This document shows positions 17,058-25,338 of a stretch of 64,000 nt of DNA, in pieces (position 1 is the stretch's first letter; the number at the start of each line of letters is the position of its first letter). The translations under genes and the position numbers were made by a program. The stretch lies in assembly GCA_937898545.1 (NCBI GenBank), contig CALEJV010000003.1:186001-250000 (forward strand), given 5' to 3'. The notes beneath the pieces are model-generated. The model was not told the origin of the DNA. It worked only from the letters and a program-made list of their open reading frames with translations, and searched no databases. This DNA comes from an uncultured Candidatus Saccharibacteria bacterium (GTDB lineage: Bacteria > Patescibacteriota > Saccharimonadia > Saccharimonadales > Saccharimonadaceae).

Positions 17058-18836
17058 ATGTCGCATGAACAGACTAATTATCTACAAGAGCCCGAAGTGC
17101 CTCAAGAGCCTGCCATAGACCGTAACCCTGGCGGAGAAGAGCTTAGCATAACGCTACCAGACAGTGTTGGTAAAATGCCGTCTAGTGAGCGTGAGCCGAG
17201 CCTAAACGAACAGCAATTAGAAGAAGATATAGCATCACTCAATGCGAGTTTTACAGTCTTTGGTGGTGTGCTTGAGCACCTGTCGCCTGTGATGCAACAG
17301 CATAAGGAAGCGGCTATAGCCATACAAAATACTGAGCGTACGCTTCGGCAGTGCCACTTTACGAGTGAGAGGTATAAATACTGCGTGCGTCGTGCACTAT
17401 TGGGCGAGGCTAACTCGTGGCGTACAACAAATATGCGATTATATCCGGCAGCAGCGGAGCGTGCACAGCAATACATCAATAAGCAGCGCGACAAGCTAGC
17501 GATGCGAAGCGTGCGCGCCGTTAAGGCAGTGTTTGTGGCTGGCGGAATAGTGCAGGTGCCAGATTGGTGTCATACGGTTATTCCAAAGCGTACTGAATGG
17601 CAGCAGGATAAAGCTCTACTGCCATCGGCAGCTAATGATATATACCAAAAGTTAGTTCAGGAGGCGGTCGATTGGGCAGTGGCGCAGTGCGAACAGATAG
17701 CCTTTGATGAGCCACAGCAACCATGCTACGATGACGAAATTGCGATCTGTAAACCGGAGAGTCAACATCTCGATGCATTGCAAACGGAGCATGTAGCATT
17801 AGTTGCGCAAGCTCGGCAGCTTGAACAATCGCGAGACGAGGAATATACAACGGTACCGGCTGATACATTGCTGTCCTTCTGCCACTACCTCACAGAGCAT
17901 GTACCACAGATTAGCCAGACGCAAATCGCGCTCTTACAATGGTTTGATCGATCGGATAAGGCAATAACTCACGATATAGCACAGCGCTTGGTTGGTCGCC
18001 TCTGGCCAAAGAGTGCACAGCACGCTGATCGTCAGTTAATTGATATGCAAACGGAACAGATCATTGCCGAGACGGCTGAGCGGCTAGCTAATGCATTGGT
18101 AGCATATCAACCGACAGCTGACCAATTAGCAATCCACGATTCGTCAAATACGATATCTAGCAATAAACGACGCAGCATGCAGGACTCAGTAGATATGCTG
18201 CCTAGCAAGTCGAATCAGCCAGATAATGTCACGTCGCTGCCAGTATCAGAACCACTACACCTTCGTGCAGAAACCGAATGTGTGCCGCTTGATTACCTTA
18301 CCGTGCCGCACAAGCTTGTACCATGGCTTGAGGTGGATAGTCGTGATAGTACAGTGAGTTGTAAAGTTGTTGTCGATAACGTACCTGGGGCGCTCGTGAT
18401 CGATTGCCGTAGCAAAGCACTGCAAGAAATTGAGCGTCGGATGGATGGCTACAGGTCAACACCGTGGGATTATATAGCACCAAATGTACAGCAACGTCTC
18501 ACACACTACGCTCAGGTGGCTATGTCGGACGGTGGTTTAATTCATGCTGGTAAATTCTCAAGCGTTGATAAAAACGGCGAATCAACGTACCCGCACCCTG
18601 TGATTTACAGTAAGGACGCGAAGCACAATGTAATGCGTGTCTACATATCGAATCTACGCGTCAACCAGATGGACGATGGACTTGCGAGTGTGCGCGAGCA
18701 ACTCACAGCAATGCAGGTGCACGAATTGATTATGCTGATCGGTGTTTGTGATAAGCAGCATCAGCTGGCAACATTGGCAGAAATTACTGGACGCTCTCGA
18801 CGAGAGCTACGCAAACAGCGCGTAGGTAGTATCTAA
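17058..18836 (+). CDS. Large hypothetical protein
   Basis: 592 residues, not recognised. It is cytoplasmic (no signal or membrane helix), helix-rich and glutamine- and alanine-rich, with an acidic N-terminal tail (residues 1-70). A middle helical region runs to about 360, a low-complexity linker rich in Ser and Asn to about 400, and a more globular C-terminal half follows, ending in a basic helix pair TLAEITGRSRRELRKQRV that could be a DNA-binding helix-turn-helix. Base composition is AT-richer than the housekeeping genes around it. Monocistronic: it has its own promoter, and a long inverted repeat follows the stop. No partner can be inferred from the neighbours. Confidence 0.75.
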   Translation: MSHEQTNYLQEPEVPQEPAIDRNPGGEELSITLPDSVGKMPSSEREPSLNEQQLEEDIASLNASFTVFGGVLEHLSPVMQQHKEAAIAIQNTERTLRQCHFTSERYKYCVRRALLGEANSWRTTNMRLYPAAAERAQQYINKQRDKLAMRSVRAVKAVFVAGGIVQVPDWCHTVIPKRTEWQQDKALLPSAANDIYQKLVQEAVDWAVAQCEQIAFDEPQQPCYDDEIAICKPESQHLDALQTEHVALVAQARQLEQSRDEEYTTVPADTLLSFCHYLTEHVPQISQTQIALLQWFDRSDKAITHDIAQRLVGRLWPKSAQHADRQLIDMQTEQIIAETAERLANALVAYQPTADQLAIHDSSNTISSNKRRSMQDSVDMLPSKSNQPDNVTSLPVSEPLHLRAETECVPLDYLTVPHKLVPWLEVDSRDSTVSCKVVVDNVPGALVIDCRSKALQEIERRMDGYRSTPWDYIAPNVQQRLTHYAQVAMSDGGLIHAGKFSSVDKNGESTYPHPVIYSKDAKHNVMRVYISNLRVNQMDDGLASVREQLTAMQVHELIMLIGVCDKQHQLATLAEITGRSRRELRKQRVGSI

Positions 18837-18849
18837 AGAGAAACCGTGC

Positions 18850-18894
18850 AGAAATAAAACTACGTGGCTTTGTACGCTACGTAGTTTTATTTCT
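18850..18894. terminator. Bidirectional terminator, 16-bp perfect inverted repeat
   Basis: AGAAATAAAACTACGT (18850-18865) pairs perfectly with ACGTAGTTTTATTTCT (18879-18894) across a 13-nt loop. The A-rich and T-rich outer arms would give U-tracts in both directions, serving the 17058 gene and possibly the convergent malic enzyme gene, which ends at 19020. Confidence 0.7.
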
Positions 18895-19019
18895 TGGGCT
18901 TACTGTCTCTTGCGTGACAAAACTCACCGATATAACCAGTGCTCTACTAGGTTACGTGAGATATATAAAGTGGGAGGCAAGATTTAGGAATATAGGCCTT
19001 AGCGGGTATAAATATCAAC

Positions 19020-20153
19020 CTAGCGAATAACCTTCGCCACAGCTTCCACTACGCGCTCATCAAATGGTGAGGGGATGACGTAGTCTGCTGTGGGCTCATC
19101 GACCAGCGCTGCCAGCGCCTCGGCGGCGGCGAGCTTATGCTCGTCGGTGATTTTTTGCACGCCATTATCGAGCGCGCCGCGGAAGATACCCGGAAAGGCC
19201 AGGGCGTTATTGACTTGGTTGGGGAAGTCGCTGCGGCCAGTGGCAATGACGGCAGCGCCAGCTGCTTTGGCGCTATCTGGCATGATTTCTGGCACTGGGT
19301 TGGCCAGGGCAAAGATAATCGGGTCTGTGGCCATCATCCCAACGAGCTCTGGGCTCAGCAGCCCCGCGCGCGATACGCCAATGAATACATCGGCACCGGC
19401 CATGGCGTCTTCGAGCGACCCCTGCTGCGAGGCATCAACGTACGCAAGCAGGGCAGTCTTCTCGGCGTTGAGGTCGGTGCGGTGGCTGCCCACAATGCCT
19501 TTGCTATCAACCGCTACAATGTGCCGAGCGCCGTAAGTATGCAGTAGCTTAATAATAGCAGTACCAGCAGCACCAGCACCGACCACGACGAATTTGCTGT
19601 CAACTAGGCTGCGGCCCGTTAGCTTGGCGGCGTTGATCAGCCCAGCCAGTACCACTACGGCAGTGCCGTGCTGGTCGTCGTGGAAGACGGGGATATCCAG
19701 CTCGGCCTTGAGGCGCTCCTCAATCTCGAAGCACTGAGGTGCGGCGATATCCTCGAGGTTAATCGCGCCAAAGCTTGGTGCAATCGCCTTAACCGTAGTA
19801 ATGATCTCCTCTGGCTGGTGCACGTCGAGCACAATTGGCACGGCATCCACACCAGCAAAGTGCTTAAACAACAGCGCCTTACCTTCCATCACCGGCATCG
19901 CAGCCTTAGGGCCAAGGTCGCCCAGGCCCAGAATGGCCGAGCCGTCGCTAATCACCGCTACAAGGTTATTTGTCCAGGTGTAGGTAGGCAGAGTAGTGGG
20001 GTCATCTGCAATTGCCTTGCTGACTGCGCCCACGCCGGGGCTGTAGTAGCTGCTGAGTTTATCGCGGTCAAGCTCATCGCTATCGCGCAGGCTGGTGGTG
20101 ATTTTGCCCTTATATTTTTTGTGTAGGTCGAGTGCAAGTTTGTTATAATCCAT
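19020..20153 (-). CDS. NAD(P)-dependent malic enzyme
   Basis: 377 residues; oxidative decarboxylation of malate to pyruvate with reduction of NAD or NADP. It contains the family blocks YSPGVGAVSKAI, SDGSAILGLGDLGPKAAMPV with the substrate region MEGKALLFKHFAGVDAVP, DDQHGTAVVVLAGLINA (metal and substrate binding), and the Rossmann glycines VVGAGAAGTAII. Length fits the short bacterial type without the phosphotransacetylase domain. The ATG at 20153 is chosen over a start 132 nt upstream because TATACT (20161-20166) ends 7 nt before it. One of few central-carbon enzymes in the window; it would supply pyruvate and reducing power. Confidence 0.93.
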   Translation of the reverse strand: MDYNKLALDLHKKYKGKITTSLRDSDELDRDKLSSYYSPGVGAVSKAIADDPTTLPTYTWTNNLVAVISDGSAILGLGDLGPKAAMPVMEGKALLFKHFAGVDAVPIVLDVHQPEEIITTVKAIAPSFGAINLEDIAAPQCFEIEERLKAELDIPVFHDDQHGTAVVVLAGLINAAKLTGRSLVDSKFVVVGAGAAGTAIIKLLHTYGARHIVAVDSKGIVGSHRTDLNAEKTALLAYVDASQQGSLEDAMAGADVFIGVSRAGLLSPELVGMMATDPIIFALANPVPEIMPDSAKAAGAAVIATGRSDFPNQVNNALAFPGIFRGALDNGVQKITDEHKLAAAEALAALVDEPTADYVIPSPFDERVVEAVAKVIR

Positions 20154-20315
20154 AAACTCTAGTATACCGCAGACAGGCAAGAAAGAGAAAGAAGTAGTAC
20201 AAGGACAAATAGCCGTTATTGCAATACTTTCGCGCCAAATGCTATTATATGATGCATGATACAAACCGAGCAAGGAGCCCTGCATAGCCGCAGCGGCTCA
20301 TAATACGGAGTGATA

Positions 20316-21200
20316 ATGAAAAAATTTATAGACCAACAGCCATCACCACATGAGACTAGTGCTAAGAGTCCGCTTGAAAAAGTAACGACAGCAATTGCCA
20401 AAGATAATGAGCATCACAGAGAAGTCATGCTGGCCCTTCACGACGCAAATATCTTAGAGTACGAGGAGGATATCTATAATCAGGAGGTTCTGCCGACGAT
20501 CAAAACCGATCAGCAAGAAGCGCTCGCGGAGTTTGTGCAGACTGGCGACAAGAATGCAGTGCCGTTAGGTGTTCTCCAACGCTATCAAGAGGAGCGAGCG
20601 AGCTGCGAGGCTACTCTTACCGAAATAGCCGAACAAGAAGAACAGCCAATGGAGAAGGGCGGCTACAAAACAGAAGGTAAGATAGCGAAGATTCTGGCCG
20701 ACCTTGGTCATGCAGCATTGACACCCAATAAAGCAGCAAAGCGGGTTGATGAAATGTATGAGGCAACCCCGCTTGGCAAAGACGTGTGGGAGCAGCGCCA
20801 AATTGTCGAAGATAGGATTGGTGAGCTTAACGCTGAGCTAGCGTACTATATGGGTCTCACAGAGCCGCCTTTGGCAGTCGTATCTGAGGAGACGGCAATT
20901 CGTATCTGGGGCAAAGAAGCGGTTGAGGAAGCGCAATCGACTGGTGACGAAAACGAGCCTGGGTATATTGATGTCTTTCCTTATGATGACCAAACACCAC
21001 GCTCAGGCAACAAGCTGGGATATGGTAGCCGTATGCCACCAGAGTTTATCAAAAAAGATGCCAGCCTGCGGTTGGCAGAGGTTCTCATAGAGTCTTTAGG
21101 CGAGGCATGGACGGTACAAGAGCTAGGTGACGAAGTCTATGCCTCAAGAGAAGTACCAGAGTCACTTGGGCGATACAATCGAGTGAGTGCCCTGCTATAA
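20316..21200 (+). CDS. Hypothetical protein, possible 5' part of a frameshifted gene
   Basis: 294 residues, not recognised; acidic and helical, cytoplasmic. The C-terminal 35 residues (AWTVQELGDEVYASREVPESL...) look like the start of a winged-helix or similar DNA-binding domain that is cut short by TAA. The reading continues without a break in the +1 frame, where the next gene starts with a GTG inside this one's last codons. Start chosen at the ATG 20316, preceded by GGAG. Read together with the downstream frame, the two would make one protein of about 585 residues. Either a real overlapping pair or one gene split by a +1 shift; function unknown in both cases. Confidence 0.6.
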   Translation: MKKFIDQQPSPHETSAKSPLEKVTTAIAKDNEHHREVMLALHDANILEYEEDIYNQEVLPTIKTDQQEALAEFVQTGDKNAVPLGVLQRYQEERASCEATLTEIAEQEEQPMEKGGYKTEGKIAKILADLGHAALTPNKAAKRVDEMYEATPLGKDVWEQRQIVEDRIGELNAELAYYMGLTEPPLAVVSEETAIRIWGKEAVEEAQSTGDENEPGYIDVFPYDDQTPRSGNKLGYGSRMPPEFIKKDASLRLAEVLIESLGEAWTVQELGDEVYASREVPESLGRYNRVSALL

Positions 21201-22068
21201 TATTGACCAAAAACCAGATAACCGCAGTACGATTATTTCAGACGAGTTAGCGCGTCACGACCTTTTACTCCAGCGTGGTCGGCGATACCTCATAGACGAG
21301 CATGGTCGGCGGCGCCATCCAATGATTGTCTTCCGTGCGGTGCCAGTTGAGGTTGCTGGGCAAGAATCAGTAGAAGAGCAAAGAAGCGGTCGTTATGGCA
21401 AACAGCAGATTATGTGGACGTCGCATAAGGCCGCAGCTGCAGCGCACAAAGCGGGCACTACTCACAGCGAGGCGTTACCAGCCGCTGGTAGTGCAGAAAA
21501 TAAAGCTTCGGTCAGCAGCGTGCCATACGTCGACTATACGCTGGCAAAGCGAGCACTCGAGGCTGCCCGTGCTGCCGCTGACCGTCAAGCAGCAGAAGCC
21601 AAAGAGCAGCAAGAAGCCCTCCGCGCTGCAGAGGCCGCACTCAGTGCAGAAGTGCGCGTCCAGATCGAGCAGCTTGTAGAGCTTGCACAGCCACTGATTG
21701 ATCGCTTGCGAGAAAATAGCGCCGACGACAATGCAGACAAGCGGGTATTTCCTATTCAAGATTTGCCCGAGATGGGGAGCCAGTACGCTTCTGAGCACGA
21801 CCTAGAGATATTCCTCAACAAAGCTCGGCAGGCTGGGATTATCAACAAAAAGCAGCTGCGCAATCGTGCGCTGCCGTCTGCTGGCGAGGCGCTTGTGCTT
21901 ATCCTTTATGCATACGACCCGCATACAATGTATGACCTAGTACGCAATGATGCTGCCAAGCGTGTGCTCCAGCATAAATTCCAGCAAGCGTACGAGAACA
22001 GAGCTGCACAGGTAGTGAACCGCCGCGAAGGTGGAGCAAGCGCAGCCCAAGAAAGTACCACCAGCTAA
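21187..22068 (+). CDS. Hypothetical protein, possible 3' part of a frameshifted gene
   Basis: 293 residues if started at the GTG 21187, the only usable start in this frame, which overlaps the previous gene by 14 nt. The first 60 residues (NRSTIISDELARHDLLLQRGRRYLIDEHGRRRHP) read like the wing and strand part that the upstream protein lacks. A long Ala/Glu/Gln coiled-coil follows (about residues 110-165), then a helical domain ending about residue 275 and a low-complexity tail. No signal peptide. No known family recognised. No Shine-Dalgarno precedes the GTG, which fits either coupling or a frameshift. Confidence 0.6.
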   Translation: MPCYNIDQKPDNRSTIISDELARHDLLLQRGRRYLIDEHGRRRHPMIVFRAVPVEVAGQESVEEQRSGRYGKQQIMWTSHKAAAAAHKAGTTHSEALPAAGSAENKASVSSVPYVDYTLAKRALEAARAAADRQAAEAKEQQEALRAAEAALSAEVRVQIEQLVELAQPLIDRLRENSADDNADKRVFPIQDLPEMGSQYASEHDLEIFLNKARQAGIINKKQLRNRALPSAGEALVLILYAYDPHTMYDLVRNDAAKRVLQHKFQQAYENRAAQVVNRREGGASAAQESTTS

Positions 22069-22169
22069 ACTAGTTGCTATATATACCAAAGTGCGGTATA
22101 GTTTAGATTATAAATCCAAAATAGGCATCATCCACCAGTGATGATACAGAGAAAGAGGAGGAAAGAAAA

Positions 22170-23051
22170 ATGAAGGGAAGTTCTGAGCGCTTAAGTTTCT
22201 GGGGTCGCGCAGAGAAAAAAGTATTGTCTGTTATTGCCTTGAGTGCTATAGGAGCTAGCGCCTTGGCAGGCTGTGGCTCTTCTGAAAAAGCACCAGAGAA
22301 TAGAGCACAGTCCGCTCAAACTGCTGCCACTGCCGAAGCAACGTCGTCAGCAACCGCAAATCCATCCATCAAAGCGCCAGCACGCAACAAGACTTCACAG
22401 CCTAAGCAATCTCACTCTACTAACAAAGCAACGGAGATACCATCACCATCACACCCTTCATCGCCAGAGACAACACCATCTCCAACTCCAAACGAAGCAG
22501 AGAATAATCAGGAGAAGATGCCCTCCGTTGCTGAGCTAGCAAAAGCCGTCAAAGAAGGGTCTGTGGATGTACTTGGTGGCGTTGTCAAAGACGTTGATGA
22601 AGCAGGTAACGGCTACGTTGGTGTGCGACCTTTCTGTTACCGTGAAGACACAGGGTTTGGTCATGGATCGGGCAAAGTAGTTGGGCTGTATACAGTTGAC
22701 ATGTCAACGTTTACACTGCGTTCATTTGACACAAAACTGCCAATGTTTGATAAATATGGCAGCCCAATTAGTACTAGTAGGTGTAACGAACTGACCTTTG
22801 ATGAATCAGAGATATTTAATTCGAGCTCCAAGAAAGCTGGCGATGGTAATGATGTTTATATCCAGACTCCTAATGGGGGAGAACGGATTCCTGTTGGTGC
22901 TGACTTTACTAACGATGGCTCAGATACTTTACTGCGGGTTGGTGGCACCGCTAAAATGCAGGGAAATGTACCACCTAGCACTCTCCTAGAGCCAATCCCG
23001 CGAGAAACCATGGGAAAAATGGTTAATCGTGCTCAGCAGCAAGTGTCGTAA
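22170..23051 (+). CDS. Surface lipoprotein
   Basis: 293 residues. A basic N-terminus and hydrophobic segment (residues 18-33) end in the lipobox LAGC, with the lipidated cysteine at 35. After it comes a 75-residue Ser/Thr/Pro/Ala-rich linker (residues 36-115) typical of cell-wall-spanning tethers, then a globular domain (about 125-293) with two cysteines (PFCYR, TSRCNE) that may pair. No catalytic motif is recognised. A strong Shine-Dalgarno (GAGGAGG) precedes the ATG. A plausible surface factor for host contact or nutrient binding, but that is inference from its location only. Confidence 0.8.
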   Translation: MKGSSERLSFWGRAEKKVLSVIALSAIGASALAGCGSSEKAPENRAQSAQTAATAEATSSATANPSIKAPARNKTSQPKQSHSTNKATEIPSPSHPSSPETTPSPTPNEAENNQEKMPSVAELAKAVKEGSVDVLGGVVKDVDEAGNGYVGVRPFCYREDTGFGHGSGKVVGLYTVDMSTFTLRSFDTKLPMFDKYGSPISTSRCNELTFDESEIFNSSSKKAGDGNDVYIQTPNGGERIPVGADFTNDGSDTLLRVGGTAKMQGNVPPSTLLEPIPRETMGKMVNRAQQQVS

Positions 23052-23069
23052 ATAGAGGCTCTGTGCTAA

Positions 23070-23117
23070 GAAATAATGGCCTCTTTGCTATAGAAAACAG
23101 CGAAGAGGTCATTTCTC
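23070..23117 (+). terminator. Terminator after the lipoprotein gene
   Basis: Long imperfect inverted repeat, AGAAATAATGGCCTCTTTGCT against AGCGAAGAGGTCATTTCT. Lies 19 nt after the stop. Confidence 0.55.
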
Positions 23118-23219
23118 GAGTAGTGATTATAAAAACTACTCTCCCTCTTCTCCCTGCGCACAAAATATGGTACAATCAATAACTGAATTGTCATCTAATA
23201 ATTAAATAGAGAGAAAGTC

Positions 23220-23741
23220 ATGAGTTTTGCACTGATCCAAAAAGTCAATGACCAGCAGAAGAAGCCTGCCGTCGTTGATGTGCGGAGCGGCGACACGGTC
23301 CGCGTCCACCAAAAAATCAAAGAAGGCAACAAAGAGCGCATCCAGATGTTTGAAGGCGTGGTGATCCGCACCGACAACAAGGGTCAGCACACCAGCCGCA
23401 TTACCGTGCGTAAGATTACCAGCGGTGTGGGGGTAGAGAAGTCGTTCTTACTGCACAGTCCACTCGTTGAGAAGGTTGAGGTGATGCGCCGCGCTAAGGT
23501 GCGCCGCAACTTCCTGAGCTACCTGCGTGGCCGTAGTGGTAAGTCGGCTCGCCTGACTGCCGTACAGTTCGATCGCGAGGCAGTTAACAACGTGCACGAT
23601 GCTCATGCCGAGGCTGAAGCTGCCCGTCTCAAAGAAGAAAAGGCCAAAGAAGCTGCCGAGAAAAAGGCTGCCGAAGACGCCAAGCAAGCTGAGCTCGACG
23701 CTAAGGCTGCCGAGGTTGCCGCTCGCCACGAAGCTGCGTAG
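23220..23741 (+). CDS. rplS: 50S ribosomal protein L19 with a C-terminal extension
   Basis: Ribosomal protein L19 (173 residues against the usual 110-120). The core shows RSGDTVRVHQKIKEGNKERIQ, FEGVVIR, ITVRKI, GVGVEKSFLLHSPLVEKVEV and KVRRNFLSYLRG, all standard. After about residue 118 there is a 55-residue tail made mostly of Ala, Glu, Lys and Asp, predicted to form a single charged helix. Such tails are seen on ribosomal proteins of some Patescibacteria and Actinobacteria; the role is unknown. Transcribed from TACAAT near 23171; a GC hairpin (23769-23790) with a T-rich end follows. Confidence 0.95.
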   Translation: MSFALIQKVNDQQKKPAVVDVRSGDTVRVHQKIKEGNKERIQMFEGVVIRTDNKGQHTSRITVRKITSGVGVEKSFLLHSPLVEKVEVMRRAKVRRNFLSYLRGRSGKSARLTAVQFDREAVNNVHDAHAEAEAARLKEEKAKEAAEKKAAEDAKQAELDAKAAEVAARHEAA

Positions 23742-23768
23742 AATAGCCTCTATAAGAAAGCTTTTTGT

Positions 23769-23797
23769 ATCCGCCTCTATGTCAGGGGCGGATTTGT
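23769..23797 (+). terminator. rplS terminator
   Basis: TCCGCC / GGCGGA hairpin with an 11-nt loop, followed by TTTGTATT. Confidence 0.65.
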
Positions 23798-23888
23798 ATT
23801 GGGGCTGAGTCTTCAGTCTGTTTGGCTGCGCTAATGATATTGAGCAGGCTTGTAGCAGCTACCTTATGGTGGATGCTATACTAGAAGT

Positions 23889-24374
23889 ATGAGTATCTTT
23901 ACCATTGTCTCGATTGTTATACCAATTGTCTTGGCGAGTAGTATACCACCTATCTTGCAGCATTATGGCTATACGCACGAGCGGCGCTACCGTTGGCTCC
24001 TGTACCTGGCGTGTGGGTTGTTCTTTGTCTCGTGGTATGTGCCATCACCGTTGATCGATGGGCAAGACACGGCATTTAATACGCACTTCATCGGTGGTGG
24101 GATATTTACCGGCTGCCTGTGGCTCTACCTTAAGTATGGGCTGGGGTGGTGCCGCTACTGGCTGGTGGAGGCATTCTCGCTGTTTGCGCTGGTGTCGGCG
24201 CTTGGCTGTATGAATGAGCTATTTGAGCTACTAGTGGCGAAGATTGGTGTGGCGCACTTGTCGCTGGATGATACCAACTGGGATATTGCGGCCAACACCG
24301 CTGGAGCGCTCCTTGTCTGGCTGGTGTCGGTGGGCGCGATGGGGTGGCAGCGAATTGTTCGCCGCGATACGTAG
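23889..24374 (+). CDS. Polytopic membrane protein (DUF2238/VanZ-like pattern)
   Basis: 161 residues with four or five predicted membrane helices (about 1-20, 35-52, 65-85, 95-115, 135-152). Conserved-looking polar residues lie at helix ends: DGQDTAFNTHFIGG and NELFELL...DDTNWDIAANTAGA. The latter, with an Asp-Asn-containing DxxWDxxANTxGAxxG pattern, is reminiscent of DUF2238 (YjdF-like) and VanZ-like membrane proteins. Function unknown. Monocistronic, ended by a strong terminator shared with the convergent small membrane gene. Confidence 0.7.
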   Translation: MSIFTIVSIVIPIVLASSIPPILQHYGYTHERRYRWLLYLACGLFFVSWYVPSPLIDGQDTAFNTHFIGGGIFTGCLWLYLKYGLGWCRYWLVEAFSLFALVSALGCMNELFELLVAKIGVAHLSLDDTNWDIAANTAGALLVWLVSVGAMGWQRIVRRDT

Positions 24375-24400
24375 ACAGCTAACTAGCTTGGCGCAAGAAT

Positions 24401-24426
24401 AAAGCCACCGCTTGAGGGTGGCTTTT
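24401..24426. terminator. Bidirectional terminator
   Basis: AAAGCCACC-GCTTGA-GGGTGGCTTTT: an 8-9 bp stem with A and T tracts on both sides, between convergent genes ending at 24374 and 24449. Confidence 0.85.
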
Positions 24427-24448
24427 ATACTTCGTATACGAGATGCTA

Positions 24449-24658
24449 TTACTTTGTCTTGCGAGATTCTGCTTGCTCGGCGAGAACGGCGCGAATCGCC
24501 TCGAGATTCTCGTCGATTGCAGCCACATGCCGTCTGATCTGCTTGGTGCGTCGGCCCTGCCGGGCGACCCAACAGATGCCACAGATAAACAAGATAAAAT
24601 ACACGACGTTAAGCGTGACTGCTAGTATGAGAAGTGGTGCTGGCCCGGTAATTTCCAT
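24449..24658 (-). CDS. Small membrane protein
   Basis: 69 residues: a hydrophobic helix at 8-31 (PLLILAVTLNVVYFILFICG) followed by a charged coiled region (RRTKQIRRHVAAIDENLEAIRAVLAEQ). Architecture like many single-pass Patescibacteria envelope proteins. The start region overlaps a 12-bp palindrome ATCGGTACCGAT. The only Shine-Dalgarno-like motif (AAAGGA) is about 15 nt from the ATG. Follows the secreted protein gene at 24690 on the same strand with 31 nt between. Function unknown. Confidence 0.6.
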   Translation of the reverse strand: MEITGPAPLLILAVTLNVVYFILFICGICWVARQGRRTKQIRRHVAAIDENLEAIRAVLAEQAESRKTK

Positions 24659-24689
24659 AATCGGTACCGATAATCCTTTCGTGTTAATG

Positions 24690-25079
24690 CTATATGGTTC
24701 GGTGCTGTATCTTTTGCGAGGGTGAGTGCTGTGGTGCGCACTGCCAGGTTGGCTGAGCCTGCTGATGGCTAAGGACGGCGCGTGTGCCTTGGTGGTGAGC
24801 CGTGCAATATGCCTGCATATTGAGGCTGCCTTTAGCTGTGAAAGTAAAGCCTGAGAAGAGCGATATCGAGTAGGTGAGGTCGTAGCACGACCACCCGTAG
24901 GGGTTGCTCTTATCAAGCGTATATGCACCCATATGGTGCTGATGCGTGCACACCTCGTGTGGCTGTATGATATACACTGGCACTGCTGCAGATGGCCCGG
25001 TGGGGACACCAGCACATCCAGGAATGGCACATGCAATCACTCCGGTAGCAAAAAGCATGTGCCAAAGCATTTTTGTCAT
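24690..25079 (-). CDS. Small cysteine-rich secreted or lipid-anchored protein
   Basis: 129 residues. The N-terminus is a typical export signal with a lipobox-like end (CAIPGC, Cys22), then a mature part rich in His, Gln and Cys (EVCTHQHH, GWSCYDL, QAYCTAHH, QPTWQCAP): the four cysteines beyond the lipobox could make two disulphides. Perfect Shine-Dalgarno (AAGGAGGAG) directly before the ATG. Nothing like it is recognised. Location outside the membrane is well supported; the role is unknown. Confidence 0.65.
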   Translation of the reverse strand: MTKMLWHMLFATGVIACAIPGCAGVPTGPSAAVPVYIIQPHEVCTHQHHMGAYTLDKSNPYGWSCYDLTYSISLFSGFTFTAKGSLNMQAYCTAHHQGTRAVLSHQQAQPTWQCAPQHSPSQKIQHRTI

Positions 25080-25338
25080 ACTCCTCCTTGTGATGAAGTG
25101 ATAGTTGCTAAGCCGAGGGCGTGCCTTGATTGTAGTGGATTATCCGCACTCTCGCAACAGAAAATAGGCGAATCAGCAAGCAATACGAATAAAAACAGAG
25201 ATAAAGGTTGTATATTATACATCATATACTGCAGCACGGTACTCAATAGTTTGGCATGGTTGCTGGTATGGCGCGGCGCTGAACTACTCTGCAGCTCGGC
25301 AGTATACATGACGCTATGAAATATGAGACAATCGTAGT

